Positions 48,433-60,130 of a stretch of DNA of 64,000 nt are shown in pieces. This DNA is from Lactuca virosa (Eukaryota > Streptophyta > Magnoliopsida > Asterales > Asteraceae). Made by a program: the position numbers and the translations under genes. The notes under the pieces were generated by a model. It ran no database searches. It was not told the origin of the DNA and saw only the letters and a program-made list of their open reading frames with translations. Numbering within the stretch: position 1 is the first letter of the stretch; every line of letters starts with the position of its first letter. Where the stretch lies: positions 224,317,781 through 224,381,780 of the forward strand of contig CAKMRJ010005745.1 of assembly GCA_928212115.1 (NCBI GenBank), in the 5' to 3' direction.

Positions 48433-49299
48433 ATAAATAGCCCACATCATTTGAAAAGAAATGGTATATTACCACATCAAACACCAAATACTCCATATCA
48501 GTTGCAATGACTTTACAATGACTGCCTTTTTCATTTTGTTTGAAGATTTTTTAAACATATCTTTCTACAAATTCTTTTTATTTTTCCTACTACTATATTG
48601 TTAGATTGTGACACTTGTAATAATCAAAAGACAAAATGATGGAAAAGAATTAATGGATTATCATAAAAAGATCGGAGAATAAAATATGAATCAATTTAAT
48701 TTTTCTTAAATATAATAATACATCATCACATAAAACATCAATGTTTTTTTTTTTAATATTATTTATCTTTTAAAAGCTTAAACAAATTAAAACATAAGGA
48801 AACTTTGATTATTGTTTTCCATATCTACATGAAGAATATACTTATTTGAATAAATGATTTGTTTTCCATATCTACATGAAGAATATATTTATTTGAATAA
48901 TATGAAGAATATATTTATTTGAATAAATCTTTGTAAAAATGACTCCAAATGATAATGAACTCTTTATTTTGATCTTTATTTTGTTAAAATTTAGGTAATT
49001 TTTTATATGTATGATTGACCATTTAATAAAAATGTGTTCAGAACTTCAGATACCATTATCATCTAAAAAAATATTTAATTAATTAAATGTAAACAAAAAT
49101 TTTGGTTACCGAAGTCATTCTCAATTTGCTTTTTTAAAACCCCTTTATAACTTTTGGCAAGGCAATTAATGAAAGAAAGTCTGAATCAGATCTGAGTAGA
49201 TAGCCACGACTTTTACAGCTTGATTGCTACGACCCAGTTCCCTTGTTACACCATTAAAGTACAATAATATATGCAAAAGGTACTACCAAATAATTCCTT
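48433..49299. other. AT-rich spacer with a small tandem repeat
   Basis: At about 48808-48928 a 47-bp unit (GTTTTCCATATCTACATGAA, GAATATATTTATTTGAATAA) occurs two and a half times. The final ~130 bp resembles the 3' flank of gene 1 (GAGTAGATAGCC, GACTTTTACA), so it is part of the gene duplication. Confidence 0.7.
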
Positions 49300-50322
49300 T
49301 TAAACCTGTTGATGTTGAGGTCTTCCAAGCTGGATTTCTTCGCCGGCGGCGGGATACACCACCGTCTCCCCCATGTAAGCTCCTAAAAACGTCGACAAAC
49401 TAAGCTTGTCAATGACTTCCCGGTGATGAGATTTGCAGACCAGATAAAGCATCGTTTGGGTCACGATGAGGAGCAAGAACAGCATCAAAAGCAAAAGCCC
49501 ACATAATATTCCGATCATCACCCTCCAAACCATCTCCAATCCCAAATTTTCTCCACCGTATTCCACGAACAGCTCATACACAATAAGTAATCCGAGCAAA
49601 AATCCGTACAACACGAATGCAATTCCCATTCCCACTTTCTTCTTCCCATTCGCCAGATCCTTACCTTTCCTCATGGCTTTAGATCCATGAGTGTTTTCCA
49701 GAACAGTAACGACGCTAGCCAGTTGACAAACAAAGCTCAGGTATAACAGACCAATAATGTATAAGATGAGGAAGATAAGCAAAAGGATTACACCAAAAAT
49801 TGAATTGTGAAAGATAGATCCGAAGATAACCAGAGCCACCCCACCGATTACGTCGAAGATGAAGAGCGCCAGGTATATGAATAAGAAAGTGACCAAAAGG
49901 CGTTTCCAGACCTTCGGAACGATTTTCATGACATTTCGGAAAACGATTTCTCTGTCGGTGTAGATGGAGGCGATGGTGAAGACGACGGCGGCGGTTGAGA
50001 GGATGGAGAAGACGGTGAGGAAGATGAAGTAGGCGATTGTGAATAGCCAGTAGTAGAGCCAATCCATGGCGCCTGTTCGGCTTCTATCGTTGTCATTAGG
50101 TTCAATCTGCAGGAGAGAATTGCTGTCGATATTCAAGAACTCGATTTGCCCGAATAAATGATGGGAGATTTCCCTGTGAACTAAGAAGACGATTGTGAGA
50201 GGTAGGATTAAGGTGAGAGTGATTTGCGCGAAGATTTTCTTCCATGAGAAGATTGTTTTGAATGATTGTTTGAAGATGCCGAAGAAGCCAACAAATTTCA
50301 TATCTTCTTCGTTTCGATCCAT
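49300..50322 (-). CDS. Six-segment plant membrane protein, unknown function (copy 2)
   Basis: 340 residues from the Met of MDRNEEDMKFVGFFG, the start shared with copy 1. An in-frame upstream Met would add 31 residues, but it aligns with non-coding sequence in copy 1, so I reject it. Hydrophobic segments are at about 31-49, 88-120, 140-165, 175-205, 230-252 and 262-295. Compared with copy 1 there is a two-residue longer, diverged loop (about 55-75) and scattered changes; the frame is intact, which suggests both copies are under constraint. Homology extends into both flanks, so a segment was duplicated. The TATA box of copy 1 is altered here. Function unknown; it resembles the uncharacterised At2g18690-like family. 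Confidence 0.88.
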   Translation of the reverse strand: MDRNEEDMKFVGFFGIFKQSFKTIFSWKKIFAQITLTLILPLTIVFLVHREISHHLFGQIEFLNIDSNSLLQIEPNDNDRSRTGAMDWLYYWLFTIAYFIFLTVFSILSTAAVVFTIASIYTDREIVFRNVMKIVPKVWKRLLVTFLFIYLALFIFDVIGGVALVIFGSIFHNSIFGVILLLIFLILYIIGLLYLSFVCQLASVVTVLENTHGSKAMRKGKDLANGKKKVGMGIAFVLYGFLLGLLIVYELFVEYGGENLGLEMVWRVMIGILCGLLLLMLFLLLIVTQTMLYLVCKSHHREVIDKLSLSTFLGAYMGETVVYPAAGEEIQLGRPQHQQV

Positions 50323-51435
50323 GGTGGTTGGTGTTGGATTGCTGCAGGTGAAGTGGTGTGTAGGTGTATGAATGGATAGTTCATAAAATGGATTGCCATT
50401 GATATCTAATATCACTTATTTACTTTATTTGGTGGGACCCGCTCTTCAATTTCTTGTTGACTTTGTCGCTATAAAAAGAATTAAGTTTCTTTTCTTTTCT
50501 GTAAAAATTATTATTTATTTCTTAAATAGTTTCCTTTCCAACGGAATAAATTATTTCGGGCTAATCAAAATCTTTTTCATTTATATAAAAATAAGCTTTT
50601 AATACTACCGTTTTATTTCAAGCAAAATTATCTTTACTATTATATAAAACATTTTAGATATTTTTTGAAACTTTTTGAAGCATTTTAGATGTTTTTTGAA
50701 TTTTAAGAGGTATCACTCCTACTATGTACAATCAACTTATGTTTACCATTCAATACACATATTACATTTCCGTTTCAGAAACTAATCACATTAAACATTA
50801 ATGCTTCATAAATAATCAAACGATACTCTTCCATCAATTAAATGACTTTCCTTCTTTATTCCTCAATCACGTGTTGTTATCTCCGACATTCCCCCGTTAA
50901 AACCCACACTCAGTTTATCTAGTCATTTCAATTTCAAAATTTGAATCCTTGAATCTTATATTCTCCGTTTACAAAGTTCCAAGGAATATGAACACATAAT
51001 AAATAAAAGATTTTATGGCTCAGATAAAATTTCTAAAATATTCTTTCTCTGAATGTTGCTTTTTTTCTTACCATAGACCTAATTTGATTTCTTGTTAAAA
51101 TAATGTACCCTCAATGGAAATAATGGTAATTTTGGGTCTCGATGGTGATGAAGATATGATTCATTTTCTCAATATCACGATCAATTTATTAAACGCCACC
51201 ACAGTAATCCTCCATTCCATTTCTCTCTATAAAATTTTATTCTTTGAACCACGATTTTATGGTTTTAGATGCGGCCTCATTTGCCAAGCATGTTAATATG
51301 TCGATTTTTCTTTGTAGAATCGAGTATCTAACACTGCCATCAGGAGTGCTAAACCCATCATGGTTGCATATGGTCATCCTGGTAAGCAACCATGAGTTTT
51401 TATGTTACAGGTCGTATCTATTTCTCGGTAACTAA
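50323..51435. other. Upstream/intergenic region of gene 2
   Basis: The first ~80 bp resemble the 5' flank of gene 1. The rest is AT-rich with no supported gene. Confidence 0.6.
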
Positions 51436-51798
51436 TCATGAGCTTATTTGTTGAAGGGCATTGGGAAAGAAAGAATTTGGACCTTCTTGGGTGTGGGTGT
51501 TATGGTTTAAGTGATCCAAGTGTTCGATTGTGTCTTCGGAGGCCAAGAGTATAATCGTAATTTGATAACTCGGTCTTTTATGGATTTTGGGTTTTGTTCG
51601 GGGGGTTTTAAGTCTTGGGTGTGTTGTTAGAAGCGTAGGGCTTCTCGCCACCTTTCCGTGGATATACGATTCGTTGGAAACAGACCTAAGATGAGGAAGT
51701 TATGGCATTTTGAAGATTTTGGCAGAAATGGTCCTTATTGGAAAAGGCTTGCGTTTCAGTCCCATGCGTGCATGGAAGAAAGCACGTGCATGGGTGAG

Positions 51799-51833
51799 TA
51801 CGCCCAGCGTAAGTTGGGGGTACGCCCAGCGAA
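51799..51833 (+). promoter_or_regulatory. Palindromic box pair upstream of LTR E TATA-like box
   Basis: TACGCCCAGCGTA at 51799 and TACGCCCAGCGAA at 51821: step 22, ending about 41 bp before the TATA-like box. Confidence 0.78.
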
Positions 51834-52659
51834 ATGATCAGAGTGCCAAACCCTAATTTTTAGGGTTTGGGCACTATTTAATCATCTTTATGAGCTCAAG
51901 GCTCTTTCATTCTCAGCCACCATTGTCTTTTAGCCTCGTTTAGGAAACCCTAATCTCATTTGAGTGTTTGCGAGATCTAAGTGTGCTTTTTGGTGTGTTC
52001 TTGCTCATTCCCAAGAAAAGGGTGTTTGGTGTTAGCTTGTGGTTCAAAGGAGGACGTTTAAATCCAGACTTTTTGCTTCATTTCCAGCTCAATCAAGGTA
52101 TAAAGTTCTCATCTTGACTTCTTATTGTGCAAGTTTGAGTTTAGGGCAAGATTAAGGGTTTTTATGGTGTATTAAGTTCTCCTTGTGAGTTTGAGCCACT
52201 CCAAGAGCTTGGAGTGATAGATCTTGCCTCTTTTGATGTTTCTAGTTCAAAACAAGGCTTGCTTGATGTTTAGAAATGGTCCATGCATACTCTAGTTGGA
52301 TTATGTTAGGTCTTAATGGATTAAGTTGGTTGTTGGGTCCCTTTGTGTAACATCCCAAAATTCAAGCCCAAAAATTTCATTTTTGATTAATTAATTCATA
52401 AAACATTTATTAGAAAATATTGTATAAACACGTCATCTCAAAAAAACCAAGTATCATGTTTAAAACCCACAACATAAACAAATGTCATATCAGAGTACAA
52501 TCCCAGAGAACACCATGCGGAAAATCATGTGTGTGTGTGATGCCATGCTACGCCGCCGGCTCCTTCCCCTTAGACGAAGAGGTACCTGAAACCAAAACTG
52601 AAACCGTAAGCACAAAGCTTAGTGAGTTCCCCCATCATACCACATACCATACTATATCA

Positions 52660-52764
52660 TCGGTATCTTTCAACCGGTAACCATTCATCGGTATCTTTCA
52701 ACCGGTAACCATTCTTCGGTATCTTTCAACCGGTAACCATTCATCGGTATCTTTCAACCGGTAA
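52660..52764 (-). repeat. 28-bp minisatellite x 4 (Gypsy F 3' LTR)
   Basis: Four copies of CGGTATCTTTCAACCGGTAA plus ACCATTCAT, starting 52661, 52689, 52717 and 52745. The copy in the other LTR is at 60131-60235. Confidence 0.95.
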
Positions 52765-53225
52765 CTGGGGACTATTCCACCCCCTACCACTAACATACAA
52801 TACAAGATATAAGCATACAGTCAGGCATATCCGGGTACTGACCTACCCCTCGGTCCTAAGGACCACTATCAGGGAAACTATCCCTACCATGCACGTAACA
52901 TATCATACAGATATAACTCATAACCAAACACATAACCATACCAAGATGAATATCACAAAGACAATCATCTTCTAAATACTCCTCATTGGTGGGCCGGCAT
53001 TGTGGCCGTAGACCCACCCCTACTGGAAGGTAACTCACCTCGTACAAGTGGCTGCTGATAATCTGTGCGGGAAACCTCCGTCCGCTGCTGCTCCGGAAAT
53101 CCTCCGGCTACAAACCCCATAAACACTCAGTTAGAAACTGATCTCTATACTTAGGGTAAAATGACCATTTACCCCCAACCAAGTCAAGTCAAAGTCAAAG
53201 TCAAAGTCAATTTCCAGTTGACCCG

Positions 53226-53661
53226 ACTCGCCGAGTTGGGCCGTCCACTCGCCGAGTCCCTCACTCTCTACTCGTCCTCATCCGTGACCCTACTTGTCGA
53301 GTTGGGCCGTCAACTCGACGAGTTCTTCTCTCATTCGAACGCCCCATGAAAACTCATCCGACTCGCCGAGTTGATGAACAACTCGTCGAGTGGGCCTTTA
53401 TCTGATGAACGAGATCTGTCCTCAACTCGCCGAGTTTATGAACAACTCGCCGAGTTCTAAGGAGATTGCCTTGGACTCGCCGAGTCCGTTCATGCACTCG
53501 CCGAGTCCCATGAACTTCCAGCACAATGGCTTAGTCCAGAACGTTGGGTCACTCCCTGGGACCCCCTTAAAACCTTTCCACACTCAACTGGGTTCTTTTG
53601 ACCCTCAACAGAAAGAGCAAAACCCTTAGACTCGCCGAGTTCAATAGTGGACTCGCCGAGT
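53226..53661 (-). promoter_or_regulatory. Twelve palindromic boxes in six pairs (Gypsy F 3' LTR)
   Basis: The same array as at 60697-61132, shifted by 7471 bp, with all boxes intact. Confidence 0.9.
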
Positions 53662-54253
53662 TGGTCACGTCCATACCCTAAATCTTTGCTTTCTGATGTA
53701 CATCCTTTGATCAAAAGATAGATCCAAGCTTCTACAATCGATCTAACACGTAAAGTTACAACCTTTACGTGCTTGCATGAGACTTTGAGCTCAAAAGGAC
53801 ATAAAACAAGCTCATATGGCACATAGAACCTTTCATGGGTGCAAAAGCAACCCAAATCTGCCTAGTGACTCTTTGAATGATGTCATTCAGAAGCTCAAAC
53901 CCCCAACCACGTTTGCAAACATGGTTGGCTACCAAAATGGCTCATAAAAGCCCTAAATCTTCCTAAAGAGGGATCTAACAAATGAAAGAGCAAGGTATAG
54001 ACTTTATACCTTCTGAAGACTGCAAATGATGCTCACAACTGAATCCCTCTAGCCTCCTCTTGATCCTTCAAGCTTTTCCTTCTTCCTTGAACCACAAAAT
54101 CACCAAGATCACTCTAAATGCCTTAAAACTCTTCAATAACGGCTAGGGTTTGCTATGGGGGTCTTCTGGGAGTAAATGGGACGAAGGAGGCCGAGTTAAG
54201 GTGTTTAAATAGGGTGCACACCCCTGGATTAGGGTTTTTGTCCAAACAGGGTC

Positions 54254-54353
54254 TACTCGCCGAGTCCGGGGACCCGACTCGCCGAGTACATCACTTAAAC
54301 CCCGCGTCCCATCCCGCTTCTACTCGGCGAGTTGGCCCTTCAACTCGCCGAGT
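54254..54353 (-). promoter_or_regulatory. Four palindromic boxes upstream of TATA-like box (Gypsy F 3' LTR)
   Basis: ACTCGCCGAGT-type boxes, the same positions as in the other LTR. TATA-like CTATTTAAACACC (minus strand) at 54200-54212. Confidence 0.9.
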
Positions 54354-54437
54354 CCAAGACCCAAAATGCTAAACATTTAAAGATTTGATAAAAGAATACG
54401 TACCAAGAACCAGGTGTTACAATCTCCCCCACTTATT

Positions 54438-57400
54438 TTAGACTTCGTCCTCGAAGTCTGCTGCTCGATCCTGGAACAGCTCTGGGTAATGCTCCATCAT
54501 CTCATCCATCGGCTCACATGTCCATTCCGAGCCCTTCCGGTGCTGCCATTGCACCTTTACCAGCTCAACCCTCTTGTTCCTCAGATCCTTCGACTTCCGG
54601 TCGAGGATCGCTACAGGCCGCTCGATATAATTCAGGCTGTCGTCAACCTGAATGTCCTCCAAGGGTACCACTGCTGAGTTATCCACCAGGCACTTCCGCA
54701 GCTGGGAGACGTGGAAAGTGTTGTGGATCTGACTGAGTTCGGCTGGCAGATCCAGCCGGTATGCCACCTTGCCCACCCGGGCTACAACCCTAAACGGTCC
54801 AATATACCTGGGACCCAACTTGCCCCGTTTCCTGAATCGGATGACGCCCTTCCAAGGCGACACTTTCAGGAGAACCTTATCCCCGACCTGGAACTCCAGG
54901 TCTGATCGACGCTTATCGGCATAACTTTTCTGCCGACTCTGAGCAGTCTGAAGCCTGCTCCGGACCTGTTGAATCTTGTCTGTCGTCTTGAGCACTACTT
55001 CGGTGCTCCCCATGACCCTCTGACCAACTTCGCCCCAGCATATCGGGGTCCTGCACCTCCTCCCATATAACATTTCGAAAGGAGGACGGTCGATACTCGC
55101 ATGATAGCTATTATTATACGAGAACTCCCCCAATGGAAGGTAGGTATCCCAGCTACCACCGAAGTCTAAAACACACGCCCGCAGCATGTCCTCCAGAGTC
55201 TGGATGGTCCGCTCGCTCTGGCCATCTGTATGTGGGTGAAAGGCGGTGCTGAAATGCAGACGAGTACCTAACTCGTCGTGGAATTTCTTCCAAAACCTGG
55301 AAGTGAACCGCACATCCCTATCCGAAATCACCAAAACTGGCACTCCGTGCCGTGCCACCACCTCCCTGATATAGATATCGGCCAGTTTCTCGGCCGAGAT
55401 GCTATCCTGAATCGGGATAAAGTGGGCGCTCTTGGTCAATCGATCGACGATGACCCAAATCGAATCCACTCCCCGTGCGGTCCTGGGAAGCTTGGTGATG
55501 AAATCCATCGTGATGGCTTCCCATTTCCACAGCGGGATATCCAACGGCTGCATCTTGCCGTGCGGTCTCTGGTGCTCGGCCTTGACCTTCCTGCAGGTTA
55601 AGCACTGCTCCACATACCATGCCACGTCCCGCTTCATGCAGGGCCACCAGTAATCGGGACGAAGATCCCTATACATCTTCGTCGCTCTGGGATGGATGGA
55701 AAATCGGGATTTGTGCGCCTCCTCCATCAGGACCTGGCGCACGCCTCCATGATAAGGGATCCACACCCTACGGTGAAGGGTCAATAACCCTCGACTATCA
55801 TAATCGAAGGAGGAAACCTGACCCACTATACGCTCACTCTTCCGATGTTCCTCCTTCATGGCCTCCTGTTGGGCCTCCCGAATCCGCTCCAAAAGCGGAG
55901 TCACCACTGTCATCCGCATGCAGATACCTATGATCGGCGCCGCCTTGCGGCTAAGCGCGTCGGCCACCACGTTGGCCTTCCCCGGATGGTAAAGGATCTC
56001 GCAGTCATAATCCTTTACCACGTCCAACCACCGACGCTGCCTCATGTTCAGATTCGGCTGATCCATGAGGTACCTCAAGCTCTTGTGGTCCGTGTAAATC
56101 ATACAACGAACCCCATAGAGGTAATGTCGCCAAATCTTGAGGGCGAACACAACAGCCCCCAAATCCAAATCATGCGTCGGGTATAGGCGATGGCGTGCCC
56201 TCTCTGCATCAATACCGCGCCCAAACCTGAAATGGACGCGTCACAGTATACTACAAAATCCTCCACGCCCTCTGGCAGGGCTAAGATTGGCGCTTCGCAC
56301 AATCTCTGTCTCAAAGCCTCAAACGCTGCCTGCTGCTCAGGCCCCCAACGAAAGACCACAGCCTTCCTCGTTAGCCTGGTCAGGGGTAATGCTATCTTGG
56401 AGAAATCCTGGATGAATCTCCGATAGTAGCCAGCTAATCCCAGGAAACTCCGAATCTCAGATGGAGACTTCGGAACCTCCCATCTCATCACGGCCTCCAC
56501 CTTGGCCGGATCCACCGAAATCCCGTTCTGGTTGACAAGGTGCCCAAGAAACTGCACCTTGCGCAACCAGAACTCACACTTGGAGAACTTGGCATACAAG
56601 TTCTCCCTCCTCAAGGTCTCTAGAACCTCTCGCAGATGCTCCTCATGCTGCTCTCGCGTCTTGGAGTAAACCAAGATATCATCAATAAATACTATCACCG
56701 ACCGGTCTAACATCGGTCTACACACGCGGTTCATTAGGTCCATGAACGCGGCAGGAGCATTGGTGAGCCCGAATGGCATCACCACAAACTCATAATGGCC
56801 ATAACGCGTCCGAAACGCAGTCCTCTGCATATCCTCCTCTCTGACCCTCATCTGATGATACCCCGAACGCAAATCAATCTTGGAGAACCAAGATGCTCCC
56901 TGTAGCTGGTCAAAGAGGTCATCAATCCTCGGGAGTGGGTAGCGGTTCTTCACCGTTACCTTATTCAGCTCCTGATAATCTATACACATCCGATGCGACC
57001 CGTCCTTCTTCTTCACAAACAGAATCGGGGCTCCCCAGGGTGAACTGCTCGGTCGAATGAAACCCTTGTCTAACAGCTCCTGAAGCTGTGTAGACAACTC
57101 CTGCATCTCAGGAGGAGCCAACCGATACGGTGCCTTGGCTATCGGAGCCGCACCAGGGACTAGGTCGATCCTGAACTCCACCTGTCGCTCCGGAGGTATC
57201 CCAGGCAACTCCTCGGGGAATACGTCCGCAAACTCTCGTACCACGGGCACATCATCCACCGTAATCCTACCCGCCTCCCGGGTGTCCATAACGTAGGCGA
57301 CATAACCTGCGCAACCCTGCTGAAGGTAACGCCTAGCTCTCGCTGCTGAACATAAAGCTGGTCCTCGCTGTGGCCTCTCGCCCTGAATCACCAGCTCTCC

Positions 57401-57735
57401 CCCACTTGGGGTCCTGATCCGCACCAACTGCTGCGCGCAGTCGATCACTGCCCCATTGGGGCTCAACCAATCCATGCCAATAATGACCTTGTTCCCCCGC
57501 AAAGGTATGGGAACCAGGTCCATCAGGTAGCGCTCCTCGAATAATCTCAGCACACAATCTCGGAACACCGTCGATGCTCGCACCGAACGGTCGTCTGCAA
57601 TCTCTACCTCTAGAGGGCAATCCAACATACCCGAAGACTCGAAAAACCTCTTGCTGAGCGCAAGAGAAACAAACGATCGGGTAGCGCCCGAATCAAACAA
57701 CACCTGAACCGGGATGCCGTTCACATGGAACGATC
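54438..57735 (-). pseudogene. Gypsy F pol: protease, RT, RNase H, integrase, chromodomain-like tail
   Basis: Two overlapping frames. Frame 1 (57735 to 56099): protease LFDSGATRS (catalytic D about residue 19 of the stretch from the Met at 57748), RT with FSKIDLRSGYHQMRV and FIDDILVYSK (about 352-361), and the RNase H start (VVYCDASISGLGAVLMQRG). Frame 2 (56168 to 54438): rest of RNase H (KIWRHYLYG, YTDHKSL), integrase zinc finger H152-H159-C189-C192, catalytic D222, D283 (ISDRDVRF) and E319 (GQSERT), GPY/F-like LGPRYIGPF (451-459) and a C-terminal chromodomain-like region (VAILDRK...EWTCEPMDEM). The frames meet near 56160, where about 34 bases normally found in the family seem to be missing between GHAIAY and PTHDL. 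Everything else looks intact, so the break is recent. Confidence 0.93.
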
Positions 57736-57799
57736 CTAAACAGAGCACATATCAATAACATAAACATCATAAAAATAAATCAGAGGGAAAGAATCACAC
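57736..57799 (-). other. Candidate spliceosomal intron at the gag/pol boundary
   Basis: On the minus strand the segment begins GTGTGATTC and ends CTGTTTAG. It is 64 bp, about 30% G+C and about 55% T, between coding sequence that is clearly GC-richer. A TTGAT branch-like site lies about 15 bases from its end. It contains an in-frame TGA. Removing it joins codons ...DVVTG and SFHVNGIPVQVLFDSG in frame, restoring the usual spacing before the protease. It could instead be a random insertion that happens to fit. Confidence 0.6.
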
Positions 57800-57838
57800 C
57801 CGTCACCACATCGGGTGCAGCGCGTGCCTCCTCGGCTG

Positions 57839-59008
57839 TCAGCTGAACGCTCGGCTCCGCACCACTGGAGCCTCTGCCTTGACCTTCCGGCCATCTGCAA
57901 CCCGCGGCGTCCCAGAGACCGGTGCCCCTGCTGGCACTGCTGCCAATCTCGGGCAGTTGGCCCTTTTGTGGCCTCTCTGATTGCAGTGGAAGCAAATCAG
58001 GTCTAACGTCTGTACTGCGGGGGCGGGGGCAGTACAATCCCTGCCAAAATGCCCAACCTTGTCGCACTTATAGCAGCCCGAACCCGGCCCAGTGCGACAA
58101 GCCCCCTCGTGTGACCGTCCGCATTTCCCACAGCGGTCCCGTCCTGCCTGGCCTTTCGGCCTACCATCAGATCCCTTGGGCTTTTTCCTCGAAGCCCCGG
58201 TCGTCAGCCCATCTACCGCCTTCCTCTTCTGGATGTGCTCCAGATCAATCTCCCTCTCCCTAGCCCTGGCAACCATGGAGTCCAAGGTAGGGCAAGCCGA
58301 AAAACTAACATGCTCCCGAATGTCATCTCGTAGCATGTCGTGGTAGCGGGTCCTCCTCATATCCTCGTCTCCCGCATACTGGGGCACCAGCAATGCCCTC
58401 TCCCGGAACTTGGCGGTGATCTCCGCCACAGTCTCCGTAGTCTGTCTCATATCCAAGAACTCCCTGGCCAGCCGCTGAAGCTCCACAGCTGGCGCAAACT
58501 CCGCCCTGAATCTGGTCACAAAGTCCGACCAGGTCATAGCCTCAACCGCCGAGGCTCCCAATGAGTCACTAACAGACTCCCACCAATCTCGGGCCCTGTC
58601 TCGCAAGCAACCTGCTGCATACCTCACCTTCGACCCCTCCGGGCAGAAGCTCGTCAGCTGCGCAGACTCAATGTCTGCGATCCATCTCCGGGCAGCAATG
58701 GGGTCTTTCACCCCATGGAAATCTGACGCACCACTCCCACGAAAGTCCTTGAAGGACAGTGTGCGCGTGCCCACCTGGCTAGACGCCATATCACTCCTGA
58801 ATGCTCGGAGGCGATCCTCCATTAGCTTAACAATCCCCTCCTTGATCGACCCGAAGATGATAGGGGTCGACTCAAGGATGCCTCTCGTGATCTCAGACGC
58901 GATGAACTCGCGCAACCCGTCATCAACCTGCTCGGATCCTGCACCCGAGCCCGATCCCGATCCCGATCCTGATCCGGAACCTCCTGCTCCATGTCGTGTG
59001 GTCACCAT
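57839..59008 (-). CDS. Gypsy F gag
   Basis: About 389 residues from the Met of MVTTRHGAGG; an upstream in-frame Met (59044) would add 12 residues and is less likely. A Gly-Ser repeat follows the start, then a retrotransposon gag core (ARRWIADIESAQLTSFCPEG, ARDWWESV, FLDMRQTTETVAEITAKFRERALLVP) about residues 95-240. A basic linker (RKKPKGSDGRPKGQAGRDR) leads into CGKCGRSHEGAC and two CCHC knuckles, CYKCDKVGHFGRDC and CFHCNQRGHKRANC, which bind element RNA. The frame ends at RSRAFS. The pol-side continuation (VQLTAEEARAAPDVVTG) is open in the next frame, so one T appears to have been lost near 57848, uncoupling gag from pol. Confidence 0.9.
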   Translation of the reverse strand: MVTTRHGAGGSGSGSGSGSGSGAGSEQVDDGLREFIASEITRGILESTPIIFGSIKEGIVKLMEDRLRAFRSDMASSQVGTRTLSFKDFRGSGASDFHGVKDPIAARRWIADIESAQLTSFCPEGSKVRYAAGCLRDRARDWWESVSDSLGASAVEAMTWSDFVTRFRAEFAPAVELQRLAREFLDMRQTTETVAEITAKFRERALLVPQYAGDEDMRRTRYHDMLRDDIREHVSFSACPTLDSMVARAREREIDLEHIQKRKAVDGLTTGASRKKPKGSDGRPKGQAGRDRCGKCGRSHEGACRTGPGSGCYKCDKVGHFGRDCTAPAPAVQTLDLICFHCNQRGHKRANCPRLAAVPAGAPVSGTPRVADGRKVKAEAPVVRSRAFS

Positions 59009-59800
59009 GCTGAAAATACAAGCATAAACGTCAGGATCATACATATACTCGAGAGATCTAACACCCTCTCCAAGGTCCTTGGTTCCATCTAGGCCCTCCT
59101 TGATTCGAGTACGGGTCCTCTGCTTTCAGTAGTACGGGCCCATACTACCTTCCACATCTACCTGTACTTTCCTCACGGATTGCTTCGACTTCGCCAAGTC
59201 CCTTTACCGATACCCTTTCCACTGACCTCATCCTAGGCTTCCCTAGGGCACTCTCCGACCTACCCTCCGCCATCAGCTGCATTAGGAGTCCCTATTATCT
59301 CCCCCTAACTAACTTGCAGATACTGTTACATATCCGCTCCTTAGTTAGTTGGAAATGGCCAGGACCCCCATATTACAAAGCAAGCAGCATTCGTGCATCG
59401 AGTAACCAAACCAGGCATAACCTATACAGGTCATCCTACTGCTGACTAAACAGTCCTAGCATACAGCTCATACAACCGGCGTATAAGGCATCCTCCTAGA
59501 TCCTTAGCCCTAACTAGCATGCAATTATCAGAATCATATATCAGGCACACAAGGCATCTTCCTAGATCCTTAGTCCTATTCTAGCATGCAATTCCGAATC
59601 AAACCATATAGCATAATATAACAAGTATGGGTATCTTGGGGAAACTTACTTGAGCCCGGCCGTCGCATGCATCACACACCTTGTTTTTCTTAAAACCCTT
59701 CCGTTTAGACTTTTAGAAAACCATTTTATTGTACAAATCTTTTAGCCCCTCAGTTTGAGTCCAGACACCCCCGAGGGTGTGTCCGAATCCCTCAAACCAG
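59009..59800 (-). other. Gypsy F leader between PBS and gag
   Basis: Untranslated leader of about 0.8 kb. No open frame or strong repeat was recognised. Confidence 0.7.
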
Positions 59801-59813
59801 AGCTCTGATACCA
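59801..59813 (-). other. Primer binding site, initiator tRNA-Met type (Gypsy F)
   Basis: AGCTCTGATACCA on the plus strand, three bases from the inner LTR edge. Confidence 0.9.
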
Positions 59814-60130
59814 ACTTATAACATCCCAAAATTCAAGCCCAAAAATTTCATTTTTGATTAATTAATTCATAAAACATTTATTAGAAAATATTGTATAAAC
59901 ACGTCATCTCAAAAAAACCAAGTATCATGTTTAAAACCCACAACATAAACAAATGTCATATCAGAGTACAATCCCAGAGAACACCATGCGGAAAATCATG
60001 TGTGTGTGTGATGCCATGCTACGCCGCCGGCTCCTTCCCCTTAGACGAAGAGGTACCTGAAACCAAAACTGAAACCGTAAGCACAAAGCTTAGTGAGTTC
60101 CCCCATCATACCACATACCATACTATATCA

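Larger units (their letters stand above)
52346..54421 (-). repeat. Gypsy F 3' LTR
   Basis: 2076 bp, TGTAACATCC to GGTGTTACA on the plus strand. Contents mirror the other LTR at an offset of 7471 bp. Confidence 0.96.

Noticed and set aside
50323..50415. N-terminal 31-residue extension of membrane protein copy 2
   Set aside because: The corresponding region in copy 1 is not coding, and the shared MDR(S/N)EED start has the better context.
52660..52764. Four regular 28-bp repeats, CRISPR-like at first sight
   Set aside because: Units are head-to-tail with no spacers, in a plant LTR, and recur in the partner LTR. It is a minisatellite.
53490..53855. 121-residue open frame on the minus strand, repeated at 60961-61326
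   Set aside because: It lies inside the LTR, is identical only because LTRs are copies, and its sequence is a translation of the palindromic boxes and flanks.
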